Part shown: positions 39,809 to 48,562 of the stretch, piece by piece
How positions within the stretch are numbered: the first letter of the stretch is position 1
How the letters are laid out: every line of letters starts with the position of its first letter
Assembly: GCF_001429165.1 (NCBI RefSeq)
Contig: NZ_LMIR01000002.1
Coordinates: 387,183-451,182 of the forward strand
From: Agromyces sp. Root81
Lineage (GTDB): Bacteria; Actinomycetota; Actinomycetes; Actinomycetales; Microbacteriaceae
Length of the DNA stretch: 64,000 nucleotides
Reading direction: 5' to 3'
Notes under the pieces: model-generated
What the model saw: only the letters and a program-made list of their open reading frames with translations
What the model was told of the DNA's origin: nothing
Databases searched by the model: none
Program-made: the position numbers and the translations under genes

Positions 39809-41695
39809 TCAGCCGGCGGCGGCGCGTTCGTGAGCGCGCACCGATTCGGCCGCTGACGCCGACTTCGCGTCGAGGCGACCGCCGATCGCACGGAGCGCGG
39901 CGAAGATCGTCACGAGGTCGACGACCTCCTGCAGCAGCGCGCCGATCGTCGCCGGGATCACGCCGAACGCGGCGATGAGCATGAGCACGACGCTGACGAT
40001 GATGCCGAGCCAGATGCTCTGCAGCGCGATGCGCACCGTGTCGCGGCCGATCTCGACCGCCTTCGCCGTGCGCGAGATGTCGTCGACGAGGATGACGGCC
40101 GACGCCGACTCGCTCGCCGCCGTCGCTCCCTTCGCCCCCATCGCAATGCCGACGTCGGCGGCCGCGAGCACGGGGGCATCGTTCACGCCGTCGCCGACCA
40201 TGATGACGGGCCGCTCGGCGATCGCGGCGACCTCCGACACCTTGTCGGCCGGGAGGCAGTCGGCGCGCACCCTGGTGATGCCGAGCTCTGCGGCGATGTG
40301 GTCGGCCGTCGCCTTCGCATCGCCGGTGAGCATCATCGTCTCGTGCACGCCGAGTTCGCCCAGCCGGGCGAGCGTCTGCTTCGCATTGCCGCGCACCCGG
40401 TCCCTCGCGAGGAGTGCACCCGCGAAGCGACCGTCGACGGCGACGTAGACCGCGAGTTCGCCCGGCGCAATCGCGGTGCGCTCCGCCTCGGGTGCGTGCT
40501 CGCGCACGAACGCGAACTTGCCGACGACGACCTCGCGGCCGCCGACCTTCGCGGTCACGCCGTTCGTCGCCGCCTCCCGCGCCCACTCGGCCTCGACGAG
40601 CGGAAGGCCGCGATCCTTCGCCGCCTGGATCATCGAGGTCGCGAGCACGTGCGAGGAGTACTGCTCGGCCGAGGCCACCGCGCCGAGCAGTTCGTCGTCG
40701 CCGAACCCGGGCTCCGGGCGGATCGCGACGAGCGTCGGCGAGCCGTAGGTGAGTGTGCCGGTCTTGTCGAACACGGCGGTCTTCGCGGCGGCGAGCTGTT
40801 CGAGCACTCCCCCGCCCTTCACGATCACCCCGTTCCTCGCACCGCGGCTCATGCCGCCGATGAACGCCACCGGGGCCGCGATGAGCAGCGGGCACGGGGT
40901 GGCCAGCACGAGCACCTCGGCGAAGCGCACGGGGTCGCCCGACACCCACCACGCCACCCCGGCGAGCAGGAGCGAGAAGACGGTGAACGGCACGGCGTAG
41001 CGATCGGCCAGTCGCACGACCGGGGCCTTCGACTCGGCCGCCGCGGCCACGAGGGCCACGATCTGCTGGTACTGGCTGTCGGCGGCGGATGCCGCGGCGA
41101 CGACCTCGACCGCTGACTGGCCGTTGACCGAGCCGCTCAGCACGAGCTCGCCCTCGTGCTTCTCGACCGGCACCGACTCGCCCGTGATCGAGGACTCGTC
41201 GAAGCTCGCCTCGTGCGAACGCAGCGTCGCGTCGACCGGCACGATCTCGCTCGGCCGCACGAGCAGCACGTCGCCGACCCGCACGTCGCCCGCGAGCACG
41301 TCGACGATCGCGTCGCCCTCCATGCGGTGCGCGTGCTGCGGTGATCGCGTCAGGAGCGCGTCGAGCTCCCGCTTGGCGCGGCGGTTGGCGTAGTCCTCGA
41401 GCGCAGCCCCGCCCGTGAGCATGAGCACGACGAGGAGCGCGGCGACGTACTCGCCGACGAGCACCGTCGCGACGATCGCGGTCACGGCGAGGATGTCGAG
41501 GCCCCAGTGCCCGCGCAGGATGTCGCGCACCATGCCGACGGCCTGCCAGGCCGCCACCCCGAGCGCGTAGACGCTGAAGACCCACTGCACGGCGGCGCCC
41601 GCGCCCGTGAGCGCCAGCACGATGCCGAGGAGGCCGATGCCGAGCGTGAGGGTGACGACCCAGTACCTGCGGGCGAGCTTCAGGAGGCGTGCCAT
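39809..41695 (-). CDS. P1B-type heavy-metal translocating ATPase (TPC motif)
   Basis: A 628-residue metal-transporting P-type ATPase without an N-terminal metal-binding domain. Actuator motif SSITGESVP, phosphorylation site Asp310 in DKTGTLT, MLTGDAKAT and VGDGVNDAPVL are intact. The membrane metal motif is Thr266-Pro267-Cys268 (ATPCPLL) instead of the CPC of copper/zinc pumps, and the last helices carry QEVVD (about 588-592). From memory, TPC with QExxD marks the P1B-5 subgroup linked to nickel/cobalt/iron export; metal specificity is inference. ATG 41695 has GGAGGATGGAG upstream. It is preceded by the icd hairpin and followed by the 39.7 kb regulatory region. Confidence 0.9.
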   Translation of the reverse strand: MARLLKLARRYWVVTLTLGIGLLGIVLALTGAGAAVQWVFSVYALGVAAWQAVGMVRDILRGHWGLDILAVTAIVATVLVGEYVAALLVVLMLTGGAALEDYANRRAKRELDALLTRSPQHAHRMEGDAIVDVLAGDVRVGDVLLVRPSEIVPVDATLRSHEASFDESSITGESVPVEKHEGELVLSGSVNGQSAVEVVAAASAADSQYQQIVALVAAAAESKAPVVRLADRYAVPFTVFSLLLAGVAWWVSGDPVRFAEVLVLATPCPLLIAAPVAFIGGMSRGARNGVIVKGGGVLEQLAAAKTAVFDKTGTLTYGSPTLVAIRPEPGFGDDELLGAVASAEQYSSHVLATSMIQAAKDRGLPLVEAEWAREAATNGVTAKVGGREVVVGKFAFVREHAPEAERTAIAPGELAVYVAVDGRFAGALLARDRVRGNAKQTLARLGELGVHETMMLTGDAKATADHIAAELGITRVRADCLPADKVSEVAAIAERPVIMVGDGVNDAPVLAAADVGIAMGAKGATAASESASAVILVDDISRTAKAVEIGRDTVRIALQSIWLGIIVSVVLMLIAAFGVIPATIGALLQEVVDLVTIFAALRAIGGRLDAKSASAAESVRAHERAAAG

Positions 41696-41785
41696 GACTC
41701 CATCCTCCCCTCGGCGGCATCCGTTCGTGGACGGCCGCGCCAGGCCCGCCCGAAGCCGCTCGCGCCCCCGGACGCGGAAACGCGG

Positions 41786-41820
41786 ACGGGGGCCGGACGC
41801 CAGTGGCATCCGGCCCCCGT
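41786..41820 (-). terminator. Hairpin terminator of icd
   Basis: ACGGGGGCCGGA (41786-41797) pairs perfectly with TCCGGCCCCCGT (41809-41820), a 12 bp stem with an 11 nt loop, 16 bp past the icd stop. No T-run follows. Confidence 0.75.
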
Positions 41821-41835
41821 CGCGAGGCATCTCGA

Positions 41836-43053
41836 CTACGCGGCGATGCGCGCCTTCAGGTTGTCGGCCAGCGTCGCGAGGAACTCCTCGGTGGTCTGGT
41901 AGCCCTGCTCGGGGCCGACGAGGAGCGCGAGGTCCTTCGTCATGGCGCCCGACTCGACGGTCGTGATGACGACGTCTTCGAGGGTCGCTGCGAAGTCGAT
42001 GAGCTCCTGGTTGCCGTCGAGCTTGCCACGGTGCGCGAGGCCGCGCGTCCAGGCGAAGATCGAGGCGATCGGGTTCGTCGAGGTCGGCTTGCCGGCCTGG
42101 TGCTGGCGGTAGTGACGGGTCACGGTGCCGTGCGCCGCCTCGGCCTCGACGACCTTGCCGTCGGGAGTGGCGAGCACCGAGGTCATGAGGCCGAGCGAAC
42201 CGAAGCCCTGCGCGACGGTGTCGGACTGCACGTCGCCGTCGTAGTTCTTGCAGGCCCAGACGTAGCCGCCCTCCCACTTCATGGCCGAGGCGACCATGTC
42301 GTCGATGAGGCGGTGCTCGTAGGTGAGGCCGGCGGCGTCGAACTGCGCCTTGAACTCGGTGTCGAAGATCTCCTGGAAGATGTCCTTGAAGCGGCCGTCG
42401 TACGCCTTGAGGATCGTGTTCTTCGTGGAGAGGTACACCGGGTAGTTGCGCGAGAGGCCGTAGTTCAGCGAGGCGCGGGCGAAGTCTCGGATCGAGGCGT
42501 CGAGGTTGTACTGCACCTGCGCGATGCCGTCGCCCGGGGACTGGTAGACCTCGAACTGCTGCGGCTCGCCGCCGTCCTTCGGGGTGAACGAGACCGAGAG
42601 CGTGCCCTCGCCCTTGAAGAGGAAGTCGGTGGCGCGGTACTGGTCGCCGAAGGCGTGGCGGCCGATGATGATCGGCTTGTTCCAGCCCGGCACGAGACGC
42701 GGGATGTTCGAGATGATGATCGGCTCGCGGAAGATGACGCCGCCGAGGATGTTGCGGATCGTGCCGTTCGGCGACTTCCACATCTTCTTCAGGCCGAACT
42801 CCTCGACGCGCGCCTCGTCGGGCGTGATCGTCGCGCACTTGACGCCGACGCCGTGCTTCTGGATGGCGTGGGCCGCGTCGATCGTGATCTGGTCGTCGGT
42901 CTCGTCGCGCTTCTGGATCGAGAGGTCGTAGTACTCGAGGTTCACGTCGAGGTACGGGTGGATGAGCGTGTCTTTGATGGCCTGCCAGATGATGCGCGTC
43001 ATCTCGTCGCCGTCGAGTTCGACGACGGTGCCTTCAACCTTGATCTTGGACAA
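41836..43053 (-). CDS. icd: NADP-dependent isocitrate dehydrogenase (dimeric type)
   Basis: TCA-cycle enzyme oxidising isocitrate to 2-oxoglutarate and CO2 with NADP. The 405-residue product matches the eukaryote-like homodimeric subfamily: [14 protein letters not shown] near the start, the substrate loop [25 protein letters not shown] and [19 protein letters not shown] near the NADP site. The start codon is TTG (43053-43051), supported by AAGGAGAG about 7 nt upstream and by the conserved [17 protein letters not shown] beginning. It ends in the hairpin at 41786-41820. Confidence 0.97.
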   Translation of the reverse strand: MSKIKVEGTVVELDGDEMTRIIWQAIKDTLIHPYLDVNLEYYDLSIQKRDETDDQITIDAAHAIQKHGVGVKCATITPDEARVEEFGLKKMWKSPNGTIRNILGGVIFREPIIISNIPRLVPGWNKPIIIGRHAFGDQYRATDFLFKGEGTLSVSFTPKDGGEPQQFEVYQSPGDGIAQVQYNLDASIRDFARASLNYGLSRNYPVYLSTKNTILKAYDGRFKDIFQEIFDTEFKAQFDAAGLTYEHRLIDDMVASAMKWEGGYVWACKNYDGDVQSDTVAQGFGSLGLMTSVLATPDGKVVEAEAAHGTVTRHYRQHQAGKPTSTNPIASIFAWTRGLAHRGKLDGNQELIDFAATLEDVVITTVESGAMTKDLALLVGPEQGYQTTEEFLATLADNLKARIAA

Positions 43054-43257
43054 GAGGGTCTCTCCTTGGATCTACTGGGGGAAACGGGAAGCATGCGGGG
43101 CGGACGGACACGCCGTCTGCCAGCTTACCGCGTCGGCGAGACTGTCTCGACTTCGAGAGAGTTCCGGCCCGATTCCGAGACGGGCGGATGCCGCGGCATC
43201 CGCCCGATCCGGATGACCATGTGCCGGCTCGGCTACCGACTCGACGCTCTCACGCGT
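43054..43257. promoter_or_regulatory. Divergent icd / GNAT promoter region with a perfect palindrome
   Basis: The region carries a perfect palindromic element at 43181-43206, CGGGCGGATGCC and GGCATCCGCCCG around a 2-nt centre. It lies upstream of both flanking genes, so it is not a normal terminator for either. It is the GGATGCC palindrome seen elsewhere as terminators. Confidence 0.5.
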
Positions 43258-43263
43258 TAGCCT
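43258..43263 (+). promoter_or_regulatory. -10 box of the GNAT gene (leaderless type)
   Basis: TAGCCT lies 6 nt before the ATG at 43270 with no Shine-Dalgarno. Confidence 0.45.
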
Positions 43264-43269
43264 TGGCGC

Positions 43270-43722
43270 ATGGCTGAGCTGAGACTGGAAGACCTGTCGG
43301 CATCGAACATCGTTGCGGCGAACTCGCTGTCGCTCAAGCCCGGCCAGGAGCAGTTCATCGCCCCGGTCACGTACTCCGCCGAGTCATCGGTCGTGAACCC
43401 CGCCACCGCGTGGCAGCGCGTCGCACTCCTCGAGGACCGTGTCGTCGGCTTCATCCACGGCAACTTCGACCCCGAGAACGACCACGAGGAGTTCCGGGCC
43501 TGCATCTGGCGCATCAACGTCGACGCCGAGGTGCAGGGCAAGGGCGTCGGCCGGTTCCTCGCGACCGCCCTCGCCGAAGAGGCCAAGCGCCGCGGCTTCG
43601 ACCGCATCACCGTGCTGTGGGAGCCGGGCGAGGAAGGCCCCGAGGCGTTCTTCCACCGCATCGGCTTCACCGACATCGGCGAGACCGCGTACGGCGACGT
43701 CATCGGCGCGCTCGAACTCTGA
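43270..43722 (+). CDS. GNAT-family N-acetyltransferase
   Basis: A 150-residue acetyl-CoA-dependent acetyltransferase. The acetyl-CoA loop (motif A) reads VDAEVQGKGVGRFLATALAE, and a later segment ITVLWEPGEEGPEAFFHRIGF forms the C-terminal core. It resembles spermine/spermidine-type GNATs in the start (RLEDLSASNIVAANSL) but the substrate is unknown. It is divergent from icd and followed by an alkyltransferase-like gene. Confidence 0.88.
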   Translation: MAELRLEDLSASNIVAANSLSLKPGQEQFIAPVTYSAESSVVNPATAWQRVALLEDRVVGFIHGNFDPENDHEEFRACIWRINVDAEVQGKGVGRFLATALAEEAKRRGFDRITVLWEPGEEGPEAFFHRIGFTDIGETAYGDVIGALEL

Positions 43723-43750
43723 CTTGCGCGCGAGCGATCGGGCAGCGCGG

Positions 43751-44092
43751 ATGCCGCAGCAGCACGCCGAGGGCCGCCGTCCTGAGCCTGCCGAAGGGTT
43801 CGTCGAGGCGGTGCTCGTGGTCGTCGCCGACATCCCACCCGGGCAGGTCGCGACGTACGGCGACGTGGCGGCCCTGCTCGGCTCTCGCGGCGCGCGCGCC
43901 GTGGGCCAGGTGATGGCCCGTTCCGGCGCTGAGGTGGCGTGGTGGCGGGTCGTCCGCGCGGGCGGGCGTCCCCCTGCCGGGCACGCCGAGCGAGCTCGGC
44001 AGCACTATCTCGCCGAGGGCACGCCGCTGCGCCCCTCGGCCGATGACGACGGCTACCGCATCGACCTCGCGGCCTGCCGCTGGCGGGCCTGA
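43751..44092 (+). CDS. Alkyltransferase-like protein (MGMT-like DNA-binding domain, ATL)
   Basis: A 113-residue protein with the methylguanine-methyltransferase DNA-binding fold: IPPGQVATYGDVAALLG (with the base-flipping Tyr), GARAVGQVMAR, and WWRVVRAGG. The alkyl-acceptor PCHR box of true methyltransferases is missing; Trp occupies the place, as in ATLs that recognise O6-alkylguanine and hand it to nucleotide excision repair. The sequence GTCCTGAGCCTGCCGAAGGG at 43779-43798 resembles a common intergenic repeat of related bacteria and falls in the non-conserved first 20 codons, so the real start may be a GTG near 43813 instead. Confidence 0.82.
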   Translation: MPQQHAEGRRPEPAEGFVEAVLVVVADIPPGQVATYGDVAALLGSRGARAVGQVMARSGAEVAWWRVVRAGGRPPAGHAERARQHYLAEGTPLRPSADDDGYRIDLAACRWRA

Positions 44093-44110
44093 GCCGCAGC
44101 GGATCGTTCC

Positions 44111-45889
44111 TCAGCCCACCCGGCCGAGCGGGATGCGAACCGTGATCGTCGTGCCTGCGCCCAGCGGACTGTCGATGCGGAACCGACCGCCCACCGCGTC
44201 GACGCGGTCGGCGATGCCCAGCATGCCGCTGCCGGTGGCGGATGCCCCGCCGACCCCGTTGTCGCGCACCACGAGCTCGAGCTCGCTGTCGACGAGCACG
44301 GCGCGCACCCACCCGCGGGTCGCCTGCGCGTGCTTGGCGAGGTTCGCGAGCGCCTCGGAGACCACGAAGTAGGCGGTCGACTCGACGACCTCGGGCAGTC
44401 GGCCCTCGGGCTGCACCTCGATCTCGACCGGCACGGGGCACCGGCCGGCGAGTTCGGGCACGGCGAGCGCCAGCCCGCCCGACGACAGCAGCGACGGGTG
44501 GATGCCGTGCGCGAGCTCCCGAAGCTCCTTGAGCGCCTGGTTCAGCATCATGATCGTGCCGTCGAGTTCGACCCCGAGCGGCTCGACCCCGCGGTCTCGC
44601 GCCTGGTTCGCCGCGAGGCGCAGGCGCATGCCGAGCGAGACGAGGTGCTGCTGCGCTCCGTCGTGCAGATCCCGCTCGATGCGGCGTCTGCCCTCGTCGC
44701 CCGCTTCGACGATGCGGCTGCGCGACTGGCGCACCTGTTCGAGGGTGCGTTCGATCTCCGACCGCAGCCGACCGTTGTCGACCGAGAGCCGGAGTGCGCT
44801 CGACACGCCGTCGAGCAGGCGCATGTTGTCGGTGAGCACGCGGTCGTGGCGGATGACGGCGATGGGCATGCCGGTCGGCGAGGAGACGGGCAGCAGGCCG
44901 TGGTCGCCGCGGCGGGCGGCGGGACCGGCGTCCAGCGGCTCCCCCGAGGCATCCGCGTACCTGGCCCGCTCCTCGTCCCACCAGTAGACGCGCACGGAGG
45001 CGTCGCGCAGGGTGCGGGCGAGCGATTCGGCCCAGAGACCGCGATCGGCGCCCTCGCGGGTGATGCGCATGAGGTCGGCGACGCGGGCGCGCATGTTGCG
45101 GGCATGGGAGATGCCGGCGACGAAGCTCACGGGGATGGATGCGATCGCTACCAGCGAGACGGTGTCGAGCACGAGGTCTGCTCCGCCGGAGGCGTAGGCG
45201 GCCGCCTGGGTCGCGAGCGTGATCACCCACGCGATGAGGGCGATCGGCATGAGGAAGGCCACTGTGCGGGCGGGCACGCTGCCACGGACCCAGCGCACGA
45301 GCAGCCGCACGGCGATGACGATCGCGAGGAGGACGCCGATGAGTCGGTAGCCCACGTCGATCACGGCGAACACCCCCGGCGCGTCCGCCACGAGGTACGG
45401 GTTGGCGGTGCAGTCGCAGACCTCGGGCGAGGGCTGTCCGAGCAGCAGCACGCCGATCAGGTAGCCGACCGAGGTGACGAGGGCGATGCCGGCGATCCAG
45501 CGGTCGACGCCGTCGGCCAGCCAGCCGCGGGGGTAGACGAGCACGAGGATGCCGGTGAGCACCGCCCACCACAGGTGCACGCCGTAGACGAAGGGCCAGA
45601 GCCAGGCGACGTGCTCGATGACGCGCAGGAACGAGAGCGGGATCCAGACGAGCGGGAACGCCACCATGAGCCGCGCCGGCAGCCGCGAGGGGCCGATCGC
45701 CCAGGCTACGCCCGCGCACGCCGCGAACACGAGCGGCACGATCGCATGCAGCGTGGTCCACGACACCTCGCGCCGCAGCTCTTCAGGGGTCGCGAGGAAT
45801 CCCGTGATCTCCATCGTGAGGCTCGCAGCGACGACGAGCGCGATGACGATCGTGCGCTTGATGATCCGGCCTTTGCGGCCGGGGGCCAT
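44111..45889 (-). CDS. NarL-type sensor histidine kinase, membrane bound
   Basis: A 592-residue kinase with about eight N-terminal membrane helices (to about residue 260), a linker with a GAF-like region, and a HisKA_3 dimerisation domain with phospho-acceptor His409 in RRIERDLHDGAQQHLVSLG. The ATPase domain follows, with VVSEALANLAKHAQAT, VVRDNGVGG and SPLGAGTTITVRIPL. The helical N-terminus suggests that it senses a membrane or redox signal; none can be named. ATG 45889 overlaps the response regulator stop by 1 bp (TGATG), so the pair is co-translated. It is convergent with the ATL gene. Confidence 0.92.
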   Translation of the reverse strand: MAPGRKGRIIKRTIVIALVVAASLTMEITGFLATPEELRREVSWTTLHAIVPLVFAACAGVAWAIGPSRLPARLMVAFPLVWIPLSFLRVIEHVAWLWPFVYGVHLWWAVLTGILVLVYPRGWLADGVDRWIAGIALVTSVGYLIGVLLLGQPSPEVCDCTANPYLVADAPGVFAVIDVGYRLIGVLLAIVIAVRLLVRWVRGSVPARTVAFLMPIALIAWVITLATQAAAYASGGADLVLDTVSLVAIASIPVSFVAGISHARNMRARVADLMRITREGADRGLWAESLARTLRDASVRVYWWDEERARYADASGEPLDAGPAARRGDHGLLPVSSPTGMPIAVIRHDRVLTDNMRLLDGVSSALRLSVDNGRLRSEIERTLEQVRQSRSRIVEAGDEGRRRIERDLHDGAQQHLVSLGMRLRLAANQARDRGVEPLGVELDGTIMMLNQALKELRELAHGIHPSLLSSGGLALAVPELAGRCPVPVEIEVQPEGRLPEVVESTAYFVVSEALANLAKHAQATRGWVRAVLVDSELELVVRDNGVGGASATGSGMLGIADRVDAVGGRFRIDSPLGAGTTITVRIPLGRVG

Positions 45890-46554
45890 CACCTCGCGCC
45901 GAGGAGCGTCAGTACCGCGAGCACCCGCCGGTGGTGCTCGGGCGACTCCTCGAGGTCGAGCTTCTGGAGGATCGACCGCACGTGCGTCTCGACCGTCTTC
46001 AGGCCGAGGAAGAGCGTCTGCGCGATGCCGCCGTTCGAGTAGCCCTGCGCCATGAGTTCGAGCACCGATCGCTCGCGCTCGGTCAGGCGGGAGAGCGGAT
46101 CGTCGGCGCGCGTGCGCTGCACGAGCTGCTCGACCACCTCGGGGTCGACGACCGAACCGCCCGAAGCGACGGTCTCGACCGCGCGCACGAGGGTCTGCGG
46201 TTCGGAGACGCGCTCCTTCAGCAGGTAGCCGGTGCCGCTGCCCGCGCCCATGACGCGCAGGGCGTACTCGGGCGTCGCGTACATCGACAGCAGCAGCACG
46301 CCGATCGTGGAGCCCTGCGCACGCATCTCCTCGAGGGCGACGATGCCCTCGTCACGGTGGCTCGGGGGCATGCGGATGTCGAGCACGGCCGCATCGAGTC
46401 CGCCGCGGGCCGCGACCTCGAGCAGTTCCGCCCCGGTGCCGACCGAGGCGACGACCTCGATCCCGCCGTCGACGAGCACCTTCGCGATGCCCTCGCGCAG
46501 GAGGAGCGCGTCGTCGGCGATCGCGACACGCAGGGGACGGGTCTGCGTCTCCAT
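45889..46554 (-). CDS. NarL/LuxR-type response regulator
   Basis: A 221-residue regulator with a receiver domain (acidic Asp14-Asp15, phosphorylated Asp59 in AAVLDIRMPPSHRDEG, Lys in YLLKERV) and a C-terminal LuxR helix-turn-helix (about 155-205, LTERERSVLELMAQGYSNGGIAQTL is its start). ATG 46554 has AGGAGG 5 nt upstream; the open frame beyond it is not coding. It is the first gene of a two-gene two-component operon. Targets are not evident in the window. Confidence 0.95.
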   Translation of the reverse strand: METQTRPLRVAIADDALLLREGIAKVLVDGGIEVVASVGTGAELLEVAARGGLDAAVLDIRMPPSHRDEGIVALEEMRAQGSTIGVLLLSMYATPEYALRVMGAGSGTGYLLKERVSEPQTLVRAVETVASGGSVVDPEVVEQLVQRTRADDPLSRLTERERSVLELMAQGYSNGGIAQTLFLGLKTVETHVRSILQKLDLEESPEHHRRVLAVLTLLGAR

Positions 46555-46702
46555 GGCTCCTCCTTTCAGTGGGCAGGCCTCACCGTACGGTGCACCCCGC
46601 CTGTCGTGAGCGTATCGTGTGCGCGGCCGGTGCCGCGCGCCCAGTTCAGGGGGTGCCCCGATGCGAGTCGGTCGCCGAACCGTCAAGCTGGATGATTCGG
46701 CT

Positions 46703-46730
46703 GCCCCGCGCCGAGAGGTCGGCGCGGGGC
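46703..46730 (-). terminator. Hairpin terminator of the ABC exporter operon
   Basis: GCCCCGCGCCGA (46703-46714) and TCGGCGCGGGGC (46719-46730) form a perfect 12 bp stem with a GAGG loop, 27 bp past the stop of the second exporter gene. Confidence 0.75.
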
Positions 46731-46756
46731 ATCCGCTCGCTCGCGAGCCCGCCTGA

Positions 46757-48562
46757 TCAGACCAGGGAGTCCCGCCAGGCCGCGTGCATCGCCGCGAAGT
46801 GGCCGGTGCCGGCGATGAGATCGGCCGGCGCGCCGTCTTCGACGATCCGTCCGTGCTCCATCACGAGCACCCGATCGGCGATCGCGACCGTCGACAGGCG
46901 GTGCGCGATGATCACCGCGGTGCGGTCGGCGAGGAGCTTCGTCAGCCCCTCCTGCACGAGACGCTCGCTCGGGATGTCGAGCGATGACGTCGCCTCGTCG
47001 AGGATCAGCACCGCGGGGTCCGCGAGGAACGCGCGCGCGAACGAGATGAGCTGGCGCTGGCCGGCGCTCACCCGTCCGCCGCGCTTGTTCACGTCGGTGT
47101 CGTACCCGTTGGGCAGGCCCTCGATGAACTCGTGCGCACCCACTGCCATCGCCGCCCGCACGATCTCGTCGGACGAGGCGCCGGGCTTGCCGAGTGCGAT
47201 GTTGTCGGCCACGGAGCCCGAGAAGAGGTAGGCCTCCTGGGTGACCATGACGATCGCACGCCGCAGGTCCTTCGGGTGCAGGTCGGCGAGGGAGACGCCG
47301 TCGAGCGAGACCCTGCCGTCGCTCGGGTCGTAGAAGCGCGCGATGAGCTTGGCGAGCGTCGACTTGCCTGCGCCGGTCGACCCGACGAGGGCGATCGTCT
47401 GCCCGGCCGGGATGTCGAGCTCGAAGCGCGGCAGGATGACCCGGTCCGCCGTGTAGGCGAACTCGACGCCGTCGAAACGCACGTGACCCTCTGCGTTCCA
47501 CAGGTCGACGGGCTTCACCGGGTCGGGCACGCTCGGCTCCTCCTCGAGCACGCCCGAGATCTTCTCGAGCGCCGACGAGGCCGACTGGTACCCGTTGTAG
47601 AACATCGCCATGTCCTCCATCGGGTCGAAGAACCGCTTCGTGTAGAGCACGACCGACAGCAGCACACCCACGCCGAGCGCGCCGTCGACGACTCGGAAGC
47701 CGCCCAGCACGAGCGTGACCGCCACCGCGGTGTTGCCGATGAGGGCGAGCGCCGGGTTGTAGACCGCGAAGAGGCCGAGCACCTTCGCGTTCACATCGCG
47801 GTAGTCCTCGACGAGCCCGCCGAACTCGTCCTCGTTGCGCCGCTGCTTGCGGAACGCCTGCACCGCGCGGATGCCCGTCATGGTCTCGACGAACTGCACG
47901 ATGAGCTTCGCCGACGCCACGCGCGATCGTCGGAACCGCTGCTGCGAGCGCACCTGGAACCACCGGGTGAGGATGCCGAGCGGGATCAGCGCGACGAGCA
48001 GCACGAGCGCCGACGGAGCGTCGACGATCACGAGCATGACGCCGGTGAACACCATGTACATGAGGCCGCGCACGAGGAGCGTGAGCCCCTCGTCCATGAG
48101 CTCGCGGATCGCATCGAGGTCGCTCGTCTGCCGCGAGATGATGCGCCCCGAGGTGTAGGACTCGTGGAACTCGAGTGAGAGCTTCTGCGTGTGCAGGAAC
48201 ACCCGGGTGCGCAGGTCGATGAGCACCGCCTGGCTGATACGCGCCGACTGCCGGATGTACACCGAGATGAGGAACGCGCCCGCGAGCCCGGTCAGCAGGT
48301 ACGCGATGCCCGCGAACGCGACCGGGAACCAGTCCTGCTGCATGAGCGCCGGGATGCCCTGGTCGATGCCATACCCGATGAGCGCGGGGCCCGCGACCTG
48401 GGCGGCCGACGAGATGACGATCGCGACCGCGGTCAGCCAGAGCCTCGCCTTCTGCGGGGCGAGGAGCGACCCGAGGAGCCGCCGCGAGCGGGCTCGGATC
48501 TGAGCGGACTCCGCCTTCGAGTAGTCCTGGCGTTCTTCGCCCTGCACACCGGTGACGCTCAT
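46757..48562 (-). CDS. ABC exporter half-transporter with non-canonical signature motif
   Basis: A 601-residue exporter with an N-terminal six-helix membrane domain (about 45-335) and a C-terminal ATPase. Walker A is GSTGAGKST, Walker B is [13 protein letters not shown] with the catalytic Glu intact, but the signature is VSAGQ where LSGGQ is expected. Its start overlaps the stop of the partner gene by 4 bp. The degenerate signature complements the degenerate Walker B of the partner, which fits a heterodimeric multidrug-type exporter such as BmrCD or LmrCD. The substrate (drug, lipid or peptide) is not known. Confidence 0.92.
   Translation of the reverse strand: MSVTGVQGEERQDYSKAESAQIRARSRRLLGSLLAPQKARLWLTAVAIVISSAAQVAGPALIGYGIDQGIPALMQQDWFPVAFAGIAYLLTGLAGAFLISVYIRQSARISQAVLIDLRTRVFLHTQKLSLEFHESYTSGRIISRQTSDLDAIRELMDEGLTLLVRGLMYMVFTGVMLVIVDAPSALVLLVALIPLGILTRWFQVRSQQRFRRSRVASAKLIVQFVETMTGIRAVQAFRKQRRNEDEFGGLVEDYRDVNAKVLGLFAVYNPALALIGNTAVAVTLVLGGFRVVDGALGVGVLLSVVLYTKRFFDPMEDMAMFYNGYQSASSALEKISGVLEEEPSVPDPVKPVDLWNAEGHVRFDGVEFAYTADRVILPRFELDIPAGQTIALVGSTGAGKSTLAKLIARFYDPSDGRVSLDGVSLADLHPKDLRRAIVMVTQEAYLFSGSVADNIALGKPGASSDEIVRAAMAVGAHEFIEGLPNGYDTDVNKRGGRVSAGQRQLISFARAFLADPAVLILDEATSSLDIPSERLVQEGLTKLLADRTAVIIAHRLSTVAIADRVLVMEHGRIVEDGAPADLIAGTGHFAAMHAAWRDSLV

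Noticed and set aside
41696-42838. Extension of the P-type ATPase frame to a 1009-codon protein
   Set aside because: The extra part is a shadow of icd, which has a complete conserved protein in another frame, and the ATPase has a good ribosome binding site at 41695.
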